Source: SZUA-35 sp963781035
GTDB lineage: Bacteria > Actinomycetota > Acidimicrobiia > Acidimicrobiales > SZUA-35
Assembly (NCBI GenBank): GCA_963781035.1
Contig: CAWAEN010000001.1
Span: forward strand, 1 to 64,000
Reading direction: 5' to 3'
Length of the DNA: 64,000 bases
Shown: positions 1 through 9,113 of the stretch, in pieces
How the letters are laid out: each line of letters begins with the position of its first letter
How positions within the stretch are numbered: position 1 is the stretch's first letter
The notes under the pieces: model-generated
Told to the model about the DNA's origin: nothing
Databases searched by the model: none
What the model saw: only the letters and a program-made list of their open reading frames with translations
Made by a program: the position numbers and the translations under genes

Positions 1-327
1 TGGGCCGACACCACCGACGACCTGCTCGACGTGTTCGGCATCGCCCGCGGGGCATCGGAGACTCGCAGCGAGTTCGCCTCCCGCCTCCACGGCGACCAAC
101 GACTCCCGGACGGAGCACTCTCGACACTGGCCGAGGCGGCAACCGTTGCTCACTACGGCGGGCCCGCCGAGCTCCTCGAGGCCGATGCCGCATCAGCGGC
201 GGCCATGATCCGCTCGGCCGTGGAGCAACGCACGACGCGTTTTCATCGATGGAAACGCCTGAGCGATCCTCGACGTCTGTTCCGACCGCGTCGGCGGGTG
301 GCAACGCTCGTCAGCGCCACCGGCTGA
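1..327 (+). CDS. C-terminal end of a DUF4129-type protein (partial)
   Basis: The frame is open from the first base and ends with a stop at 325-327, so this is the tail of a gene that begins outside the window. The visible 108 residues contain a TRSEFASRL segment followed by a short helix with VAHYGGPAE, which resembles the cytoplasmic DUF4129 end of transglutaminase-like membrane proteins. A very basic tail (RRLFRPRRR) follows. No membrane helix or catalytic part is visible. The family assignment rests on this short motif and is moderate. Confidence 0.5.
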   Translation, partial: WADTTDDLLDVFGIARGASETRSEFASRLHGDQRLPDGALSTLAEAATVAHYGGPAELLEADAASAAAMIRSAVEQRTTRFHRWKRLSDPRRLFRPRRRVATLVSATG

Positions 328-358
328 CGTCATCAGCCGAATCTGGCGCTGTCGGTTT

Positions 359-721
359 TCAGGCGCTGTCGGTGTCGGGGTCGACGTCTGACGGTCGGCG
401 CATGTTCGGGTTGGCGGCCTTGAAGGCGGTGGACACCGAGTGGAGGCCGGCTCGACCCATGAGTCGCAGGTTGCGCTCGAAGCCGAGGGCGGCGATCAGC
501 ATGAGAAGGAACCCGAGGAACCCGAGCATGAAGTGAATGGTGAGGCCCGAGATCATCACGCCGAGTCCGACGACGAATGCCGCAGCAATCCATTTCATGG
601 AACCCAACGCGTGTCGATAGACCGTGGTCTCGGAGACCTCTCGGGCGAGACGCGGGTCAGACTCCTGGAGCTGACGCTCGATCTCGTTCAAGATGTTCTG
701 CTCGTTCTCTGACAACGGCAT
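359..721 (-). CDS. DUF3040 domain membrane protein
   Basis: 120 residues. The start at MPLSENEQ is chosen because the family begins almost invariably with this PLSE.EQ..L..IE motif, and an AGAGGA ribosome site lies just upstream. Residues 1-30 form the acidic helix typical of DUF3040, and two hydrophobic helices at about 43-61 and 63-81 form a hairpin in the membrane. DUF3040 proteins are small actinobacterial membrane proteins of unknown function. The gene stands alone on the minus strand, converging on the partial gene at the window edge. Confidence 0.85.
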   Translation of the reverse strand: MPLSENEQNILNEIERQLQESDPRLAREVSETTVYRHALGSMKWIAAAFVVGLGVMISGLTIHFMLGFLGFLLMLIAALGFERNLRLMGRAGLHSVSTAFKAANPNMRRPSDVDPDTDSA

Positions 722-870
722 TGACGATCCTCTACCCCGGGTGAGAAAAGCGTACGACTCCGGACAGTTTCGCGCAGTAAACGGCTGCAGACAACGCGAG
801 CGGAAAATCGTTTCCTGCCACGAGCCGATCCACCGCTGTTCTGCCTGGTCCCGGGCTGGAGCAGCGGGGT

Positions 871-2229
871 TCATTCGTGCGGTTCCGAGCCGTCGGAATC
901 GAGCGCGGGGCCAGGTGCGTCCGGTGCGTCCGGCCCCCACTGATGTTGACCGAACTCCTTGCGTTCCAGCCCGCGTCGGCCGACCAGCGTGGCGGGGCCG
1001 ATCGATGTTGGTCCGAATCGAGCGCGAATCTCATCAATGGCAGCATCGGCCGCCGCGCCGGAACGTTGATCCATTGCGGCAGGATCCTCGATGCCGGTTC
1101 GCCGGGCCCCAGGTGCCGGTTCGGCGACGATGTCGTCGAACGTCAGCTGGTCGGCGAACACATCGGTGAGCGCGGATGCGGCGACGCCGAGCAGTCGTAC
1201 CCCGTCGCCGACATCGACGGCATCGAGCAGCCGTGTTGCCTCGTTGAGGACCACGGTGCTGATGTCGGTGGGCCGGTCGAGTGTCCTCGATCTGGTGATG
1301 GTCGAGAAGTCCGGCGACCGGACCTTGATGGAAACGGTCCGACCTCGGAGATGTGCAGCTCGCAGTCGGGCACTCACCGAATCGCTCATCCTCACCAGCT
1401 CGCGCTGGAGGACGGCGCGGTCGAAGACGTCGGTCGAGAACGTCTCTTCGTGGCTGATGGACTTGGTCGGCCGATGGGGTTCGACCGGGCGATCGTCGAT
1501 CCCTCGACTGACGGCGTGGAGGTGTCGGCCGTTGGCCTCGCCGACCGCGCCGATGAGCAGGTCGAGCGAGAGTTCTGCGAGTTCGCCGACCGTCGAGATC
1601 CCGAATCGGTCGAGGCGTTCCGCCGTCTTCGGCCCGACACCCCACATGGCACGGATCGGCAAGGGCTCGAGGAACGCCCGCTCCTCCCCCGGCTCGACGA
1701 TGACGACACCACGACCGGCCTCGACTCGCTGACCCACCACGCGAGGCTTGGCATGTTCGGTGGCGAGTTTCGCCACCAGCTTGTTGGATGCCCCGCCGAC
1801 CGAGACGTGCAGGCGCTCGCGTTGCCATACTCGCCGCCTGATCTCGCTCCCGATGGTGGCGGGAGAACCCAGGAGTCGGATGGCGCCGCTCACATCGAGG
1901 AACGCCTCATCGAGCGAGAGCGGTTCCACCAGCGGTGTGAGGTCCCGAAAGATCGACATGATCTCGGCGCTGACGGCCCCGTACAGCCGGTGGTTGCCGG
2001 GCAGGAACACCGCATCGGGACACAATTGACGGGCTCGACTCGATGGCATCGCCGACCGGACACCGAACACTCGGGCTTCGTAGTTGGCGGCGGCGACGAC
2101 GCCGCGTCCGCCGGTGCCTCCGACCACGACCGGCTTGCCGACGAGGGATGGATCTTCGCGCATCTCGACCGACACGTAGAAGGCGTTCATGTCGGCGTGG
2201 AGTATCGACCGATGCTCGGTGTCAATCAT
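871..2229 (-). CDS. dinB: DNA polymerase IV (Y-family translesion polymerase)
   Basis: 452 residues. It copies past damaged bases at low fidelity. The catalytic carboxylates are visible: D13 in HADMNAFYVSVE and D107/E108 in SLDEAFLDVSG. The fingers region YEARVFGVRSAM, the thumb helix-hairpin-helix motif MWGVGPKTAERL and a little-finger domain follow in order. A QLTFDD segment in the C-terminal third could be a sliding-clamp contact. The start at MIDTEHRSIL overlaps the end of the upstream Nudix gene by 8 bases, so the two are probably translated from one message. Length and motifs are normal for the family. Confidence 0.95.
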   Translation of the reverse strand: MIDTEHRSILHADMNAFYVSVEMREDPSLVGKPVVVGGTGGRGVVAAANYEARVFGVRSAMPSSRARQLCPDAVFLPGNHRLYGAVSAEIMSIFRDLTPLVEPLSLDEAFLDVSGAIRLLGSPATIGSEIRRRVWQRERLHVSVGGASNKLVAKLATEHAKPRVVGQRVEAGRGVVIVEPGEERAFLEPLPIRAMWGVGPKTAERLDRFGISTVGELAELSLDLLIGAVGEANGRHLHAVSRGIDDRPVEPHRPTKSISHEETFSTDVFDRAVLQRELVRMSDSVSARLRAAHLRGRTVSIKVRSPDFSTITRSRTLDRPTDISTVVLNEATRLLDAVDVGDGVRLLGVAASALTDVFADQLTFDDIVAEPAPGARRTGIEDPAAMDQRSGAAADAAIDEIRARFGPTSIGPATLVGRRGLERKEFGQHQWGPDAPDAPGPALDSDGSEPHE

Positions 2230-2755
2230 CGATCCGCTCGACAACACGATCCGATCCACGGCCGAGGATGCGGTAGGCGAACGTGCGACCGTCGTCGACG
2301 CCGTCGATGAGGTGGGCCATGAGCGGTTCGCGCACGAAGCGGGCGGCGCCGCCGAGTCGTCGATCGGCATGCTCGAGCGAGTGGAACGAGGCCGACAGCA
2401 CGATGCCATCCGGGTCGTCGATCGTGATCTCGCCGGCCACTTCAACCGCGCCGTGGGCCTCGACCTCGAGGAAGAACCCGAGATCCGGTGCGGTCACCTC
2501 GACCCGGTACAACGGGCCCTTCCACACGACGACGTCGATACCGGTTTCCTCCCGGACCTCACGACGCACCGCCTCCACGAAGGTCTCGCCGGCGTCGACC
2601 ACGCCGCCGGGAGTGCTCCAGTCGATGGAGCGATCCTTGCGTTCGTTCTCGACCAGCAGCACCTGATCGTCGCCGCGACGCAGGACTCCGCCGGCGACCC
2701 TCCAGTTCCGCAGGCCGGGCATGGCCGGACCGCTCGACGACGACGAGATGGACAT
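2222..2755 (-). CDS. Nudix hydrolase
   Basis: 177 residues. A complete Nudix box runs from about residue 50 (GGVVDAGE) to about 73 (REVREETGI), giving the metal-binding G-x5-E-x7-REVxEExG signature. The substrate cannot be read from sequence; nucleoside triphosphate or oxidised nucleotide clean-up would fit its coupling to dinB. Two Met starts are possible: residue 1 (MSISSSS) or residue 12 (MPGLRNW). The conserved fold begins after the second. The gene is divergent from the membrane protein at 2813, with 57 bases between them. Confidence 0.88.
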   Translation of the reverse strand: MSISSSSSGPAMPGLRNWRVAGGVLRRGDDQVLLVENERKDRSIDWSTPGGVVDAGETFVEAVRREVREETGIDVVVWKGPLYRVEVTAPDLGFFLEVEAHGAVEVAGEITIDDPDGIVLSASFHSLEHADRRLGGAARFVREPLMAHLIDGVDDGRTFAYRILGRGSDRVVERIDD

Positions 2756-2800
2756 CGGCTCAGCTTGCCGGATGATCGCCCGTGATGCGAACACCACCAC

Positions 2801-2806
2801 TACCCT
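2801..2806 (+). promoter_or_regulatory. Probable -10 element of a leaderless gene
   Basis: TACCCT lies exactly 6 bases before the GTG start at 2813. No Shine-Dalgarno sequence is present. The same TANNNT plus 6-7 base arrangement recurs at many starts in this window, which supports leaderless transcription. No clear -35 hexamer is seen. Confidence 0.5.
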
Positions 2807-2812
2807 CGCCTC

Positions 2813-3250
2813 GTGGCTGACGACCCGACCCCGGCGAACGGCGGACCGATCGACGACGGAGCTCTTCATCGAGGCAGCGACTCGACGAAGGCGGCCGACG
2901 TCGAGCCCTCCCCGACGCGAGGCTCGCTCGTCGCCTCCAAGGATCTGCCGTTCGAGTCGCTCGACGCTCCGCTCCCCCTCAGCTCGGCGCCGCCGACCAA
3001 GGCTCGGTGGCTCGGGTTCTCCGCGATCCTGCTCGGCGGCGGGCTCGGCGCCATCATCGGATGGGGCACAGGCGATGTCCTCGGCGGAAGCGAAGCGTGG
3101 GCTGCGGGCGGGGCCATGGTCGGCGCAGTTTTCTGCGCCAGCGGCGTCGGGTTGGTCGTCTCCCTCACCCTGCGGGCGATGAACGAGTGGAACGCCGTGC
3201 ACCATCCAGAAGCCGATCGATCCAACGACATCATTGGTGAGCATCGATGA
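2813..3250 (+). CDS. Small membrane protein of unknown function
   Basis: 145 residues with a GTG start placed 6 bases after a TACCCT -10 element. The first 65 residues are polar and acidic with no recognisable domain. Two hydrophobic helices at about 66-87 and 95-120 follow, separated by a GTGDVLGG turn, and the tail is short and polar. It overlaps the inositol monophosphatase gene by 4 bases (ATGA), so the two are one operon. I do not recognise the family. Confidence 0.75.
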   Translation: MADDPTPANGGPIDDGALHRGSDSTKAADVEPSPTRGSLVASKDLPFESLDAPLPLSSAPPTKARWLGFSAILLGGGLGAIIGWGTGDVLGGSEAWAAGGAMVGAVFCASGVGLVVSLTLRAMNEWNAVHHPEADRSNDIIGEHR

Positions 3251-4083
3251 GCGGCTCACCGCTGGCCGGATCGACAGCTGACTCAGCACCGTCCCTCGAC
3301 GACCTCCTCGAGCTGGCACGTTCGGTCGCCATCGATGCCGGCGAGCTGGTGCAGTCGATCCGCGATTCAGTCGACCTCGCCGGTGACACCAAGTCGTCGT
3401 CTGTCGATCTCGTCACCGCCGCCGATCTCGCCGCCGAGGCAATGATCGTCGATCGGATCACCGAACTGCGACCCCTCGACGCCATCGTCGGCGAGGAGGG
3501 CGCCGCATCGTCGGGAACCACCGGCGTCCGCTGGATCATCGATCCCATCGACGGCACGATCAACTACATCTACGGCGTCCCGGCGTACGCCGTTTCCATC
3601 GCAGCCGAGGTCGACGGCGAGCTCGCCGTCGGGGTGGTGTACGAGCCGGTCTTCGAGCGGTGCTACACCGCTCGACGTGGTGGGCCGGCGACCAAGAACG
3701 GTGCCACCATCACGGTCAACCAGGATCCCTCTGTCGAGACGGCGCTCGTGGGGACGGGTTTCGGGTACATCGCCGACCGTCGACGGGGCCAGGCCGAGGT
3801 GCTGCTCGAGTTGCTCCCGCAGGTCCGCGACATCCGCCGTTTCGGCTCGGCCGCCCTCGACCTGTGTTTCGTCGCAGAGGGCATGATCGACGCGTACTAC
3901 GAGCGCGGGCTCAACATGTGGGATCTCGCGGCGGGTGCCGTGATCGCCCGAGCGGCAGGAGCGACGGTCGGTGATCTCCGCGGCGGCCCGCCGAGCGAGA
4001 ACTTCACGCTTGCTGCCAATCCGGCCCTGTTCGACTCCCTCCGACCGATCCTTGCTGTCTGCGGAGCCGACGAGAAACCCTGA
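3247..4083 (+). CDS. Inositol monophosphatase family protein
   Basis: 278 residues. Members hydrolyse inositol-1-phosphate, histidinol-phosphate or fructose-1,6-bisphosphate in a Mg-dependent reaction. The metal sites are visible: GEEG near residue 80, WIIDPIDGTINY near 97-108, and WDLAAGAV near 225 near the C-terminus. Length is normal. The gene overlaps the upstream membrane protein by ATGA. Sequence alone does not separate inositol phosphatase from histidinol-phosphatase or a CysQ-like role; there is no histidine or sulfur gene nearby. Confidence 0.9.
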   Translation: MSGSPLAGSTADSAPSLDDLLELARSVAIDAGELVQSIRDSVDLAGDTKSSSVDLVTAADLAAEAMIVDRITELRPLDAIVGEEGAASSGTTGVRWIIDPIDGTINYIYGVPAYAVSIAAEVDGELAVGVVYEPVFERCYTARRGGPATKNGATITVNQDPSVETALVGTGFGYIADRRRGQAEVLLELLPQVRDIRRFGSAALDLCFVAEGMIDAYYERGLNMWDLAAGAVIARAAGATVGDLRGGPPSENFTLAANPALFDSLRPILAVCGADEKP

Positions 4084-4159
4084 TTTCCAGGCACTTTTCG
4101 TTCAACACCCCAATAAAAGGGTCGTGGGTGACTGACAACAGGGTCCTTCATCGGGCACC

Positions 4160-4852
4160 ATGCAGGTCGTGGGAACCCGAATTCTGACCGTTGAAGACGA
4201 TGACCGCATCCGTCAGGCCGTCAAGCTCGCGCTGCAGGACGAGGGTTGGGACGTCGACGAGGCCGAGACCGGCGAGGTCGCGCTCGAGCGATTCCGCGAT
4301 CACCCGGCCGACGTGGTGCTCATCGACATCATGCTCCCCGGCATCGACGGATTCGAGGTATGCCGTTCGATCCGTCGCCAGAGCGACGTGCCCGTCATCA
4401 TGGTGACGGCCCGCAACGACACCCACGATGTCGTCGCCGGACTCGAAGCCGGAGCCGACGACTATCTCACGAAGCCCTTTGCGCCGAAGGAATTGTCGGC
4501 CCGTATTCGAGCGTTGCTGCGCCGAGCCCGCAACAGCGACGGCGGCGTCATGGAACGCGTCACGGTCGGCGACCTCGAGATCAGCCCTGATGAGGGCACG
4601 GTCACCAAGTCCGGAGAGCAGCTCCATCTCACCAAGACCGAGTTCAAGCTGCTGGTCGAGCTGGCGTCGCAGCCAGGCAAGGTCTTCAGCCGAGAGGTGC
4701 TGCTCGAACGGGTCTGGGGATACGACTACTTCGGGGACGGCCGACTCGTCGATGTCCACGTCCGTCGGCTGCGCACCAAGGTCGAAGTCGACGCTGCGAA
4801 CCCCCGCTACGTCGTCACGGCTCGAGGTCTCGGATACAAGCTGCAGCCGTGA
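4160..4852 (+). CDS. OmpR/PhoB-family response regulator
   Basis: 230 residues. The receiver domain (about 5-120) shows the acidic pocket EDDD at 12-15, the phosphoacceptor D56 in VVLIDIMLPGIDGF, and the switch lysine in DYLTKPFAPKEL. The winged-helix DNA-binding domain (about 132-228) ends with the usual RRLRTKVE and RGLGYKL signature. The start is MQVVGTRILTVEDD; an internal GTG at residue 4 is possible. It overlaps the sensor kinase by 4 bases (GTGA), giving a translationally coupled two-component pair. Confidence 0.95.
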   Translation: MQVVGTRILTVEDDDRIRQAVKLALQDEGWDVDEAETGEVALERFRDHPADVVLIDIMLPGIDGFEVCRSIRRQSDVPVIMVTARNDTHDVVAGLEAGADDYLTKPFAPKELSARIRALLRRARNSDGGVMERVTVGDLEISPDEGTVTKSGEQLHLTKTEFKLLVELASQPGKVFSREVLLERVWGYDYFGDGRLVDVHVRRLRTKVEVDAANPRYVVTARGLGYKLQP

Positions 4853-6330
4853 ACGGCTGGATGCGGCTGGGCCTTCGCGCTCGGATCACCGCGATGTATG
4901 CCCTTGGAGCGCTCCTCGTCTCCTCCACGGTCGCCGTCGTCGGTTTCGCCTTCGTCCAACGCGAGTTGCTGCTCGATGCCGAGGAGGCGGCCCGGTCCCA
5001 GGTCTACGTCAACGCCCGGTTCGTGCGGGGCGCGCTCCAGAACCAGACCGCGGAAGCCATCGCGGCAGCCCTCGCCGAGCAGGGTCTGACCGATCCGACC
5101 GACATCGGTGATGGGCCCGCCCTCGACCTGAACAACGTGTTGGGCGCGTTGCTCAACCGCAACAATGCCAGAGACCTGCTCATCATCCAGGACCAGGGTC
5201 GTTCGTCGGCCGGCCTGCAGCGGCGCGACATTCCCGAGGATGTTCGAGCCTCGGTGGCGGCGGGTGGGGCTGCGCAGCAGCGCACGGTGGTGGGCGACCA
5301 ACCTCGCCTGACAGTGGGAGTACACATCGCCCAGATCGATGCCGACTACTTCGAGGTGTCGAGCCTCCAGCCGCTGCAGGACACGCTGGTCAGCTTGCGC
5401 AACACCCTGATCGGCGTGGCGCTCGGGGCCGGGCTCGCCGGCGCAGCACTCGGCTACTACTCGACACGCCGGGCATTGCAGCCGGTGGTTCGTGTGGCGC
5501 GGGCAGCACAAGCCATCTCGAGCGGAGATTTCGGTACCAGACTCGACCCGTCCGGCGACCCCGATCTCGCTCCGCTGACAGCGTCGTTCAACGACATGGT
5601 CGGGGCGCTCGAATCCCGTATCGAGCGGGATGAGCGATTCGCTTCAGACGTCAGTCATGAACTCCGTTCCCCGCTCATGACCCTCTCGGCGTCGATCGGG
5701 GTGCTCGAGCACCGCCGCGACGAGCTCTCGCCCGAGGCCGGCCAGGCGGTTGACCTGCTCGGCAAGGATCTACGACGATTCACCCGCCTGGTCGAAGACC
5801 TGCTCGAGATCTCCAGAATCGACGGAGGCGGCGTGCAAGCGGATCAGGACCCGATCGTGTTGGCCGAGTTCCTCACCTTCGCCGTCCGTCAGTCGAGAAC
5901 ACCGAACGTCCCCATCGTCGTCGGCGCCGACGACCTGTCGACGGTGATCGTCGCCGACAAGCGGCGCCTCGCCCAGGTGATCCAGAACCTGGTCGACAAC
6001 GCAGCCAAGTACGCAGACGGCGCGACCTCCGTGGGCTTCAACTCGGTCGGCGACACCATCCAGATCTATGTCGACGACGCGGGGCCCGGCGTGCCTCCGG
6101 CCGACCGGGAACGGATCTTCGATCGCTTCACTCGCGCCGGCGGAGATGCAGGTCGACGTGATGTCGCCAAGGGTGTGGGCCTGGGCCTGTCATTGGTTGC
6201 CGAGCACGTGCGCCTCCACGCGGGGCGGGTCTGGGTGACCGACCGACCGGATGGCATGCGGGGCGCCCGTTTCATCGTCGAGTTGCCGATCGGCGATCTC
6301 TCGATCCTCGATGAGGAGATGGCGTTGTGA
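4849..6330 (+). CDS. Sensor histidine kinase
   Basis: 493 residues, GTG start overlapping the regulator stop. A first membrane helix lies at about 15-37 and a second at about 183-206, enclosing an extracytoplasmic sensor of about 145 residues with no recognised fold. A HAMP linker follows, then the H-box SDVSHELRSPLMTL with phospho-acceptor H270. The ATP lid region has the N-box (VIQNLVDNAAKYA), the G1-box (DDAGPGVPP) and the G2-box (GVGLGLSLVAEH). All catalytic boxes are present. The signal it senses is unknown; its coupling to a GerMN lipoprotein points to the cell surface. Confidence 0.94.
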   Translation: MNGWMRLGLRARITAMYALGALLVSSTVAVVGFAFVQRELLLDAEEAARSQVYVNARFVRGALQNQTAEAIAAALAEQGLTDPTDIGDGPALDLNNVLGALLNRNNARDLLIIQDQGRSSAGLQRRDIPEDVRASVAAGGAAQQRTVVGDQPRLTVGVHIAQIDADYFEVSSLQPLQDTLVSLRNTLIGVALGAGLAGAALGYYSTRRALQPVVRVARAAQAISSGDFGTRLDPSGDPDLAPLTASFNDMVGALESRIERDERFASDVSHELRSPLMTLSASIGVLEHRRDELSPEAGQAVDLLGKDLRRFTRLVEDLLEISRIDGGGVQADQDPIVLAEFLTFAVRQSRTPNVPIVVGADDLSTVIVADKRRLAQVIQNLVDNAAKYADGATSVGFNSVGDTIQIYVDDAGPGVPPADRERIFDRFTRAGGDAGRRDVAKGVGLGLSLVAEHVRLHAGRVWVTDRPDGMRGARFIVELPIGDLSILDEEMAL

Positions 6331-6968
6331 TCGCTCGCCCGGCTCGGACCGGTTCGGCGCTCGTGGCGGCAATGGCCTTGTTGCTGTCCTGCGGTGTCTC
6401 CGGCCAGGAGAGCGCCGAGCTCATCGCAGCCCAGAATGTCGATTACGAACTCCTGGGCACCACGTCATCGACCACGTCGACGACCGTTGTCGACGAGCCG
6501 ATGTTCGCGGTCGCGCTCTATTGGCACACGGCGGGCACCAGCGGTCTCCGCAAGGTGGTCCGCGGCCGCGAGTCCGAACCCTTGCCCGGTCAAACCCTCC
6601 TGGATCTCGCCGCAGGGCCGACCACAGCAGAAGTCGAGGCCAACCCCGATCTCCAGAGTCGGCTCGACCCGTCGATGGAACCGGAGCTCTTCGGCCCCGA
6701 CGATCAGGGTCTGTACCGAATTCGGATCCAGCGCTCGCCCGAGGAAGCACTCACCACCGATCAGGCCGCCGAGATCGTGTGCACGATCACGCAGTTCGAG
6801 GCGATTGCCGCGGTCATCATCGTCGATGTGGACGACACCCCGTTCAGTCTTTCGGGTGTGGGTGCCGTCCCGATCGTCGGGCCGGCCCGCCCGTCCGACT
6901 TCGGCGACTGTGTCGAAGCGGTTCCGCCTCCGGAAGGCGACGAGTCGACGACCACCACGACCAGCTGA
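6327..6968 (+). CDS. GerMN-domain lipoprotein
   Basis: 213 residues, GTG start overlapping the kinase stop by GTGA. The N-terminus has a basic start, a short hydrophobic stretch and a lipobox-like LLLSC with the cysteine at about 22, so it is probably lipid-anchored outside the membrane. A Ser/Thr-rich linker leads to a GerMN-like domain at about 58-185 (LYWHTAGTSGLRKVVR, then LLDLAAGPTTAE). The tail is Ser/Thr-rich again. The kinase, regulator and GerMN lipoprotein resemble the MtrAB-LpqB arrangement of actinobacteria in miniature, without the large beta-propeller of LpqB. Confidence 0.8.
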   Translation: MIARPARTGSALVAAMALLLSCGVSGQESAELIAAQNVDYELLGTTSSTTSTTVVDEPMFAVALYWHTAGTSGLRKVVRGRESEPLPGQTLLDLAAGPTTAEVEANPDLQSRLDPSMEPELFGPDDQGLYRIRIQRSPEEALTTDQAAEIVCTITQFEAIAAVIIVDVDDTPFSLSGVGAVPIVGPARPSDFGDCVEAVPPPEGDESTTTTTS

Positions 6969-6970
6969 CC

Positions 6971-8017
6971 TCAGTCCTGGCCCCGATCGAGGGAGATGCT
7001 CGCTCCCGGCCCTGGCCTGGCTCGAATGGTCCAGGTGTCCACGTCGAGCTCGGTTCCCGGCTCGACGAGTGCAACCAGCGCTCCCCCGAAGCCGCCACCC
7101 ACCATCCGGACGCCGAACACCCCTGGCATCGCCGCGACCCGTGCCTGGATCGCGTCGACCACGTCGGTACTGGTCTGGTAGTCCTCCGAGAGGCTCCGAT
7201 GACCCTCATCGAGGAGCTGACCGCATGCGGAGAGGTCGCCACGCTCCAGCGCTGCGACGAAATCTCGAACTCGCTGGTTCTCACTGATCACGTGACGGCC
7301 CCGGCGCTTCAACACCGGATCGACCAGCTGATCGAGATCTGACAACGACGCCTCTCGAAGAGGACCGATCTCGGCCTCGATCGCCGCACACGACGCCCTC
7401 CGCTCGTTGTACTCGGAATCGGCGAGCATCCGAGGCTGACCGGAGTGGAACACAACCACCTCGACCGCGTCGGGAACCCGAACCGGGGTGATGTCGAGCG
7501 TGTGGCAATCGATCATCGATGCATGACCCTCGATTGCGGTGATGGAGATCAGCTGATCCATGATCCCGGTCAACACCCCGGACGCCTCCGCCTCGGTGAC
7601 TCGGGCGAGCTCTGCCACTTCTTTCCGCCGCTCCAGGGAGTCCTCATCGAGGGCCCCGAGCGCCAGGAACGCAGCAATCGTGAGCGCCGAACTCGAGGAG
7701 AGTCCCGTGCCGCCGGCAGGGAGCGTGCTGGCCACGGTGCCGACCAGTCCAACGCGGGAATCCATCGAACGAGCCACCGCAGCGACGTAGCGACCCCACG
7801 ACGGGTCGTTCGGCAGATCGACGCCGACCGGCAGATCGACGGCCAGCGACGATCCGGCCTGCTCTGAATGCAGATCCAACCTCGAGCCCACACGGACACC
7901 CGTGATCGTGATTCCCATGTCGAGCGCCATCGGGAGAACGAGGCCACCGGTGTAGTCGGTGTGTTCGCCGATCAGATTGACTCTCCCGGGGGCAAAGGCC
8001 CGCACGCGGCTACTCAT
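6971..8017 (-). CDS. galK: Galactokinase (GHMP kinase family)
   Basis: 348 residues. It phosphorylates galactose in the Leloir pathway. The family signatures are all present: GRVNLIGEHTDYTGG near the N-terminus, the GHMP glycine-serine loop LPAGGTGLSSSSAL near residue 107, and the C-terminal MVGGGFGGALVAL. The start is chosen at MSSRVRAF, which overlaps the phosphofructokinase stop by 4 bases (ATGA), so the two are co-transcribed. No galT or galE is in the window. The gene ends 2 bases from the converging GerMN gene. Confidence 0.93.
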   Translation of the reverse strand: MSSRVRAFAPGRVNLIGEHTDYTGGLVLPMALDMGITITGVRVGSRLDLHSEQAGSSLAVDLPVGVDLPNDPSWGRYVAAVARSMDSRVGLVGTVASTLPAGGTGLSSSSALTIAAFLALGALDEDSLERRKEVAELARVTEAEASGVLTGIMDQLISITAIEGHASMIDCHTLDITPVRVPDAVEVVVFHSGQPRMLADSEYNERRASCAAIEAEIGPLREASLSDLDQLVDPVLKRRGRHVISENQRVRDFVAALERGDLSACGQLLDEGHRSLSEDYQTSTDVVDAIQARVAAMPGVFGVRMVGGGFGGALVALVEPGTELDVDTWTIRARPGPGASISLDRGQD

Positions 8018-9042
8018 GCGAAGAACTGTTGGGCGACGTGCCACAGTTGCGGATTCACATATTTGAGCTCACGTACGGCGTCGGCGAGTTGCACTCGCAC
8101 GACACGATCGGCCTGTAGCGCCACCATCTGACCCCACGCCTGGTCGTGTACGGCCTCGATCGCCTCCACCCCGAACCACGTGCTGAGCACGCGGTCGTAT
8201 GCAGTCGGGGTGCCGCCACGCTGGACATGGCCGAGGATGGTGACCCGAGTCTCGAAACCGGTTCGTGCCTCGATTTCGCGGGCCACGAGGTTCCCGATCC
8301 CTCCGAGACGGATGTGGCCGTACTCGTCGAACTCGTCCGGCTTGATGTCGAAGGTGCCCTCGGCCGGCTTTGCTCCCTCGGCAACGACCACGATGGACGC
8401 GTACCGACCGCGCTCGTGGCGCTGCGCAATCGAGTCACACACTTCGGCGATGTCGAAGGGTTCCTCCGGGATGAGCGTGAGCGTGGCGCCGCCGGCGATG
8501 CCGGCCCAGGTGGCGATGTGACCGACATGGCGGCCCATGACCTCGACCACCATCACTCGGTTGTGGCTCTCTGCGGTGGTGTGCAGCCGGTCGATTGCGT
8601 CGGTGGCGATCTGAACGGCCGTGTCGAATCCGAAGGTTCGCTCGGTGAGTCCGATGTCGTTGTCGATCGTCTTCGGCACACCAACGATCGGGATGCCCTC
8701 CTTCCCCAGCTCGCGAGAACACGAGAGCGTGCCCTCTCCGCCGATGGCGATGATGGCATCGAGCTTGTTCGCCTCGACCGTCTCACGGACGCGGGCAACG
8801 CCATCGGCAAACATGTATGGCTGGACACGACTCGTGCCGAGGATGGTTCCTCCTCGAGGCAGCGTGTCACGGAGCATCAGGACGTCGAGCATCTGGAAGT
8901 CGTTCTCGATCACTCCCCGCCAGCCATCGTGGAAGCCGAAGAGTTCGTCGCCGAACTCCCGCTCTCCTCGACGCACGATCCCTCGGATCACTGCGTTCAG
9001 ACCTGGACAATCACCGCCACCGGTGAGGATGCCAACGCGCAT
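8014..9042 (-). CDS. pfkA: 6-phosphofructokinase, actinobacterial mixed type
   Basis: 342 residues, the main commitment step of glycolysis. The start MRVGILTGGGDCPGLNAVIRG is the conserved family N-terminus. The phosphate-donor loop reads GGEGT and the next conserved loop reads PKTIDND. A glycine in the first (position 104 of the E. coli enzyme) with lysine in the second (124) is the actinobacterial group III pattern, normally ATP-dependent; an aspartate in the first would suggest pyrophosphate use. A TAGGCT -10 element 7 bases upstream suggests a leaderless message that also carries galK. Confidence 0.93.
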   Translation of the reverse strand: MRVGILTGGGDCPGLNAVIRGIVRRGEREFGDELFGFHDGWRGVIENDFQMLDVLMLRDTLPRGGTILGTSRVQPYMFADGVARVRETVEANKLDAIIAIGGEGTLSCSRELGKEGIPIVGVPKTIDNDIGLTERTFGFDTAVQIATDAIDRLHTTAESHNRVMVVEVMGRHVGHIATWAGIAGGATLTLIPEEPFDIAEVCDSIAQRHERGRYASIVVVAEGAKPAEGTFDIKPDEFDEYGHIRLGGIGNLVAREIEARTGFETRVTILGHVQRGGTPTAYDRVLSTWFGVEAIEAVHDQAWGQMVALQADRVVRVQLADAVRELKYVNPQLWHVAQQFFA

Positions 9043-9049
9043 GGCCGAC

Positions 9050-9055
9050 AGCCTA
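9050..9055 (-). promoter_or_regulatory. Probable -10 element for pfkA-galK
   Basis: On the minus strand TAGGCT ends 7 bases before the pfkA ATG at 9042. There is no ribosome-binding site in the remaining gap, so a leaderless transcript is likely. It lies in the 71-base divergent region shared with glycerol kinase. Confidence 0.5.
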
Positions 9056-9113
9056 AGGTGCGGGTTCACCCACTCGGTTGATGGATTTTCACCCCTCACC
9101 TCAGGAGGTCCAG

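Noticed and set aside
8014..9042. Pyrophosphate-dependent phosphofructokinase
   Set aside because: The first loop has GGEGT, glycine where the pyrophosphate enzymes have aspartate.
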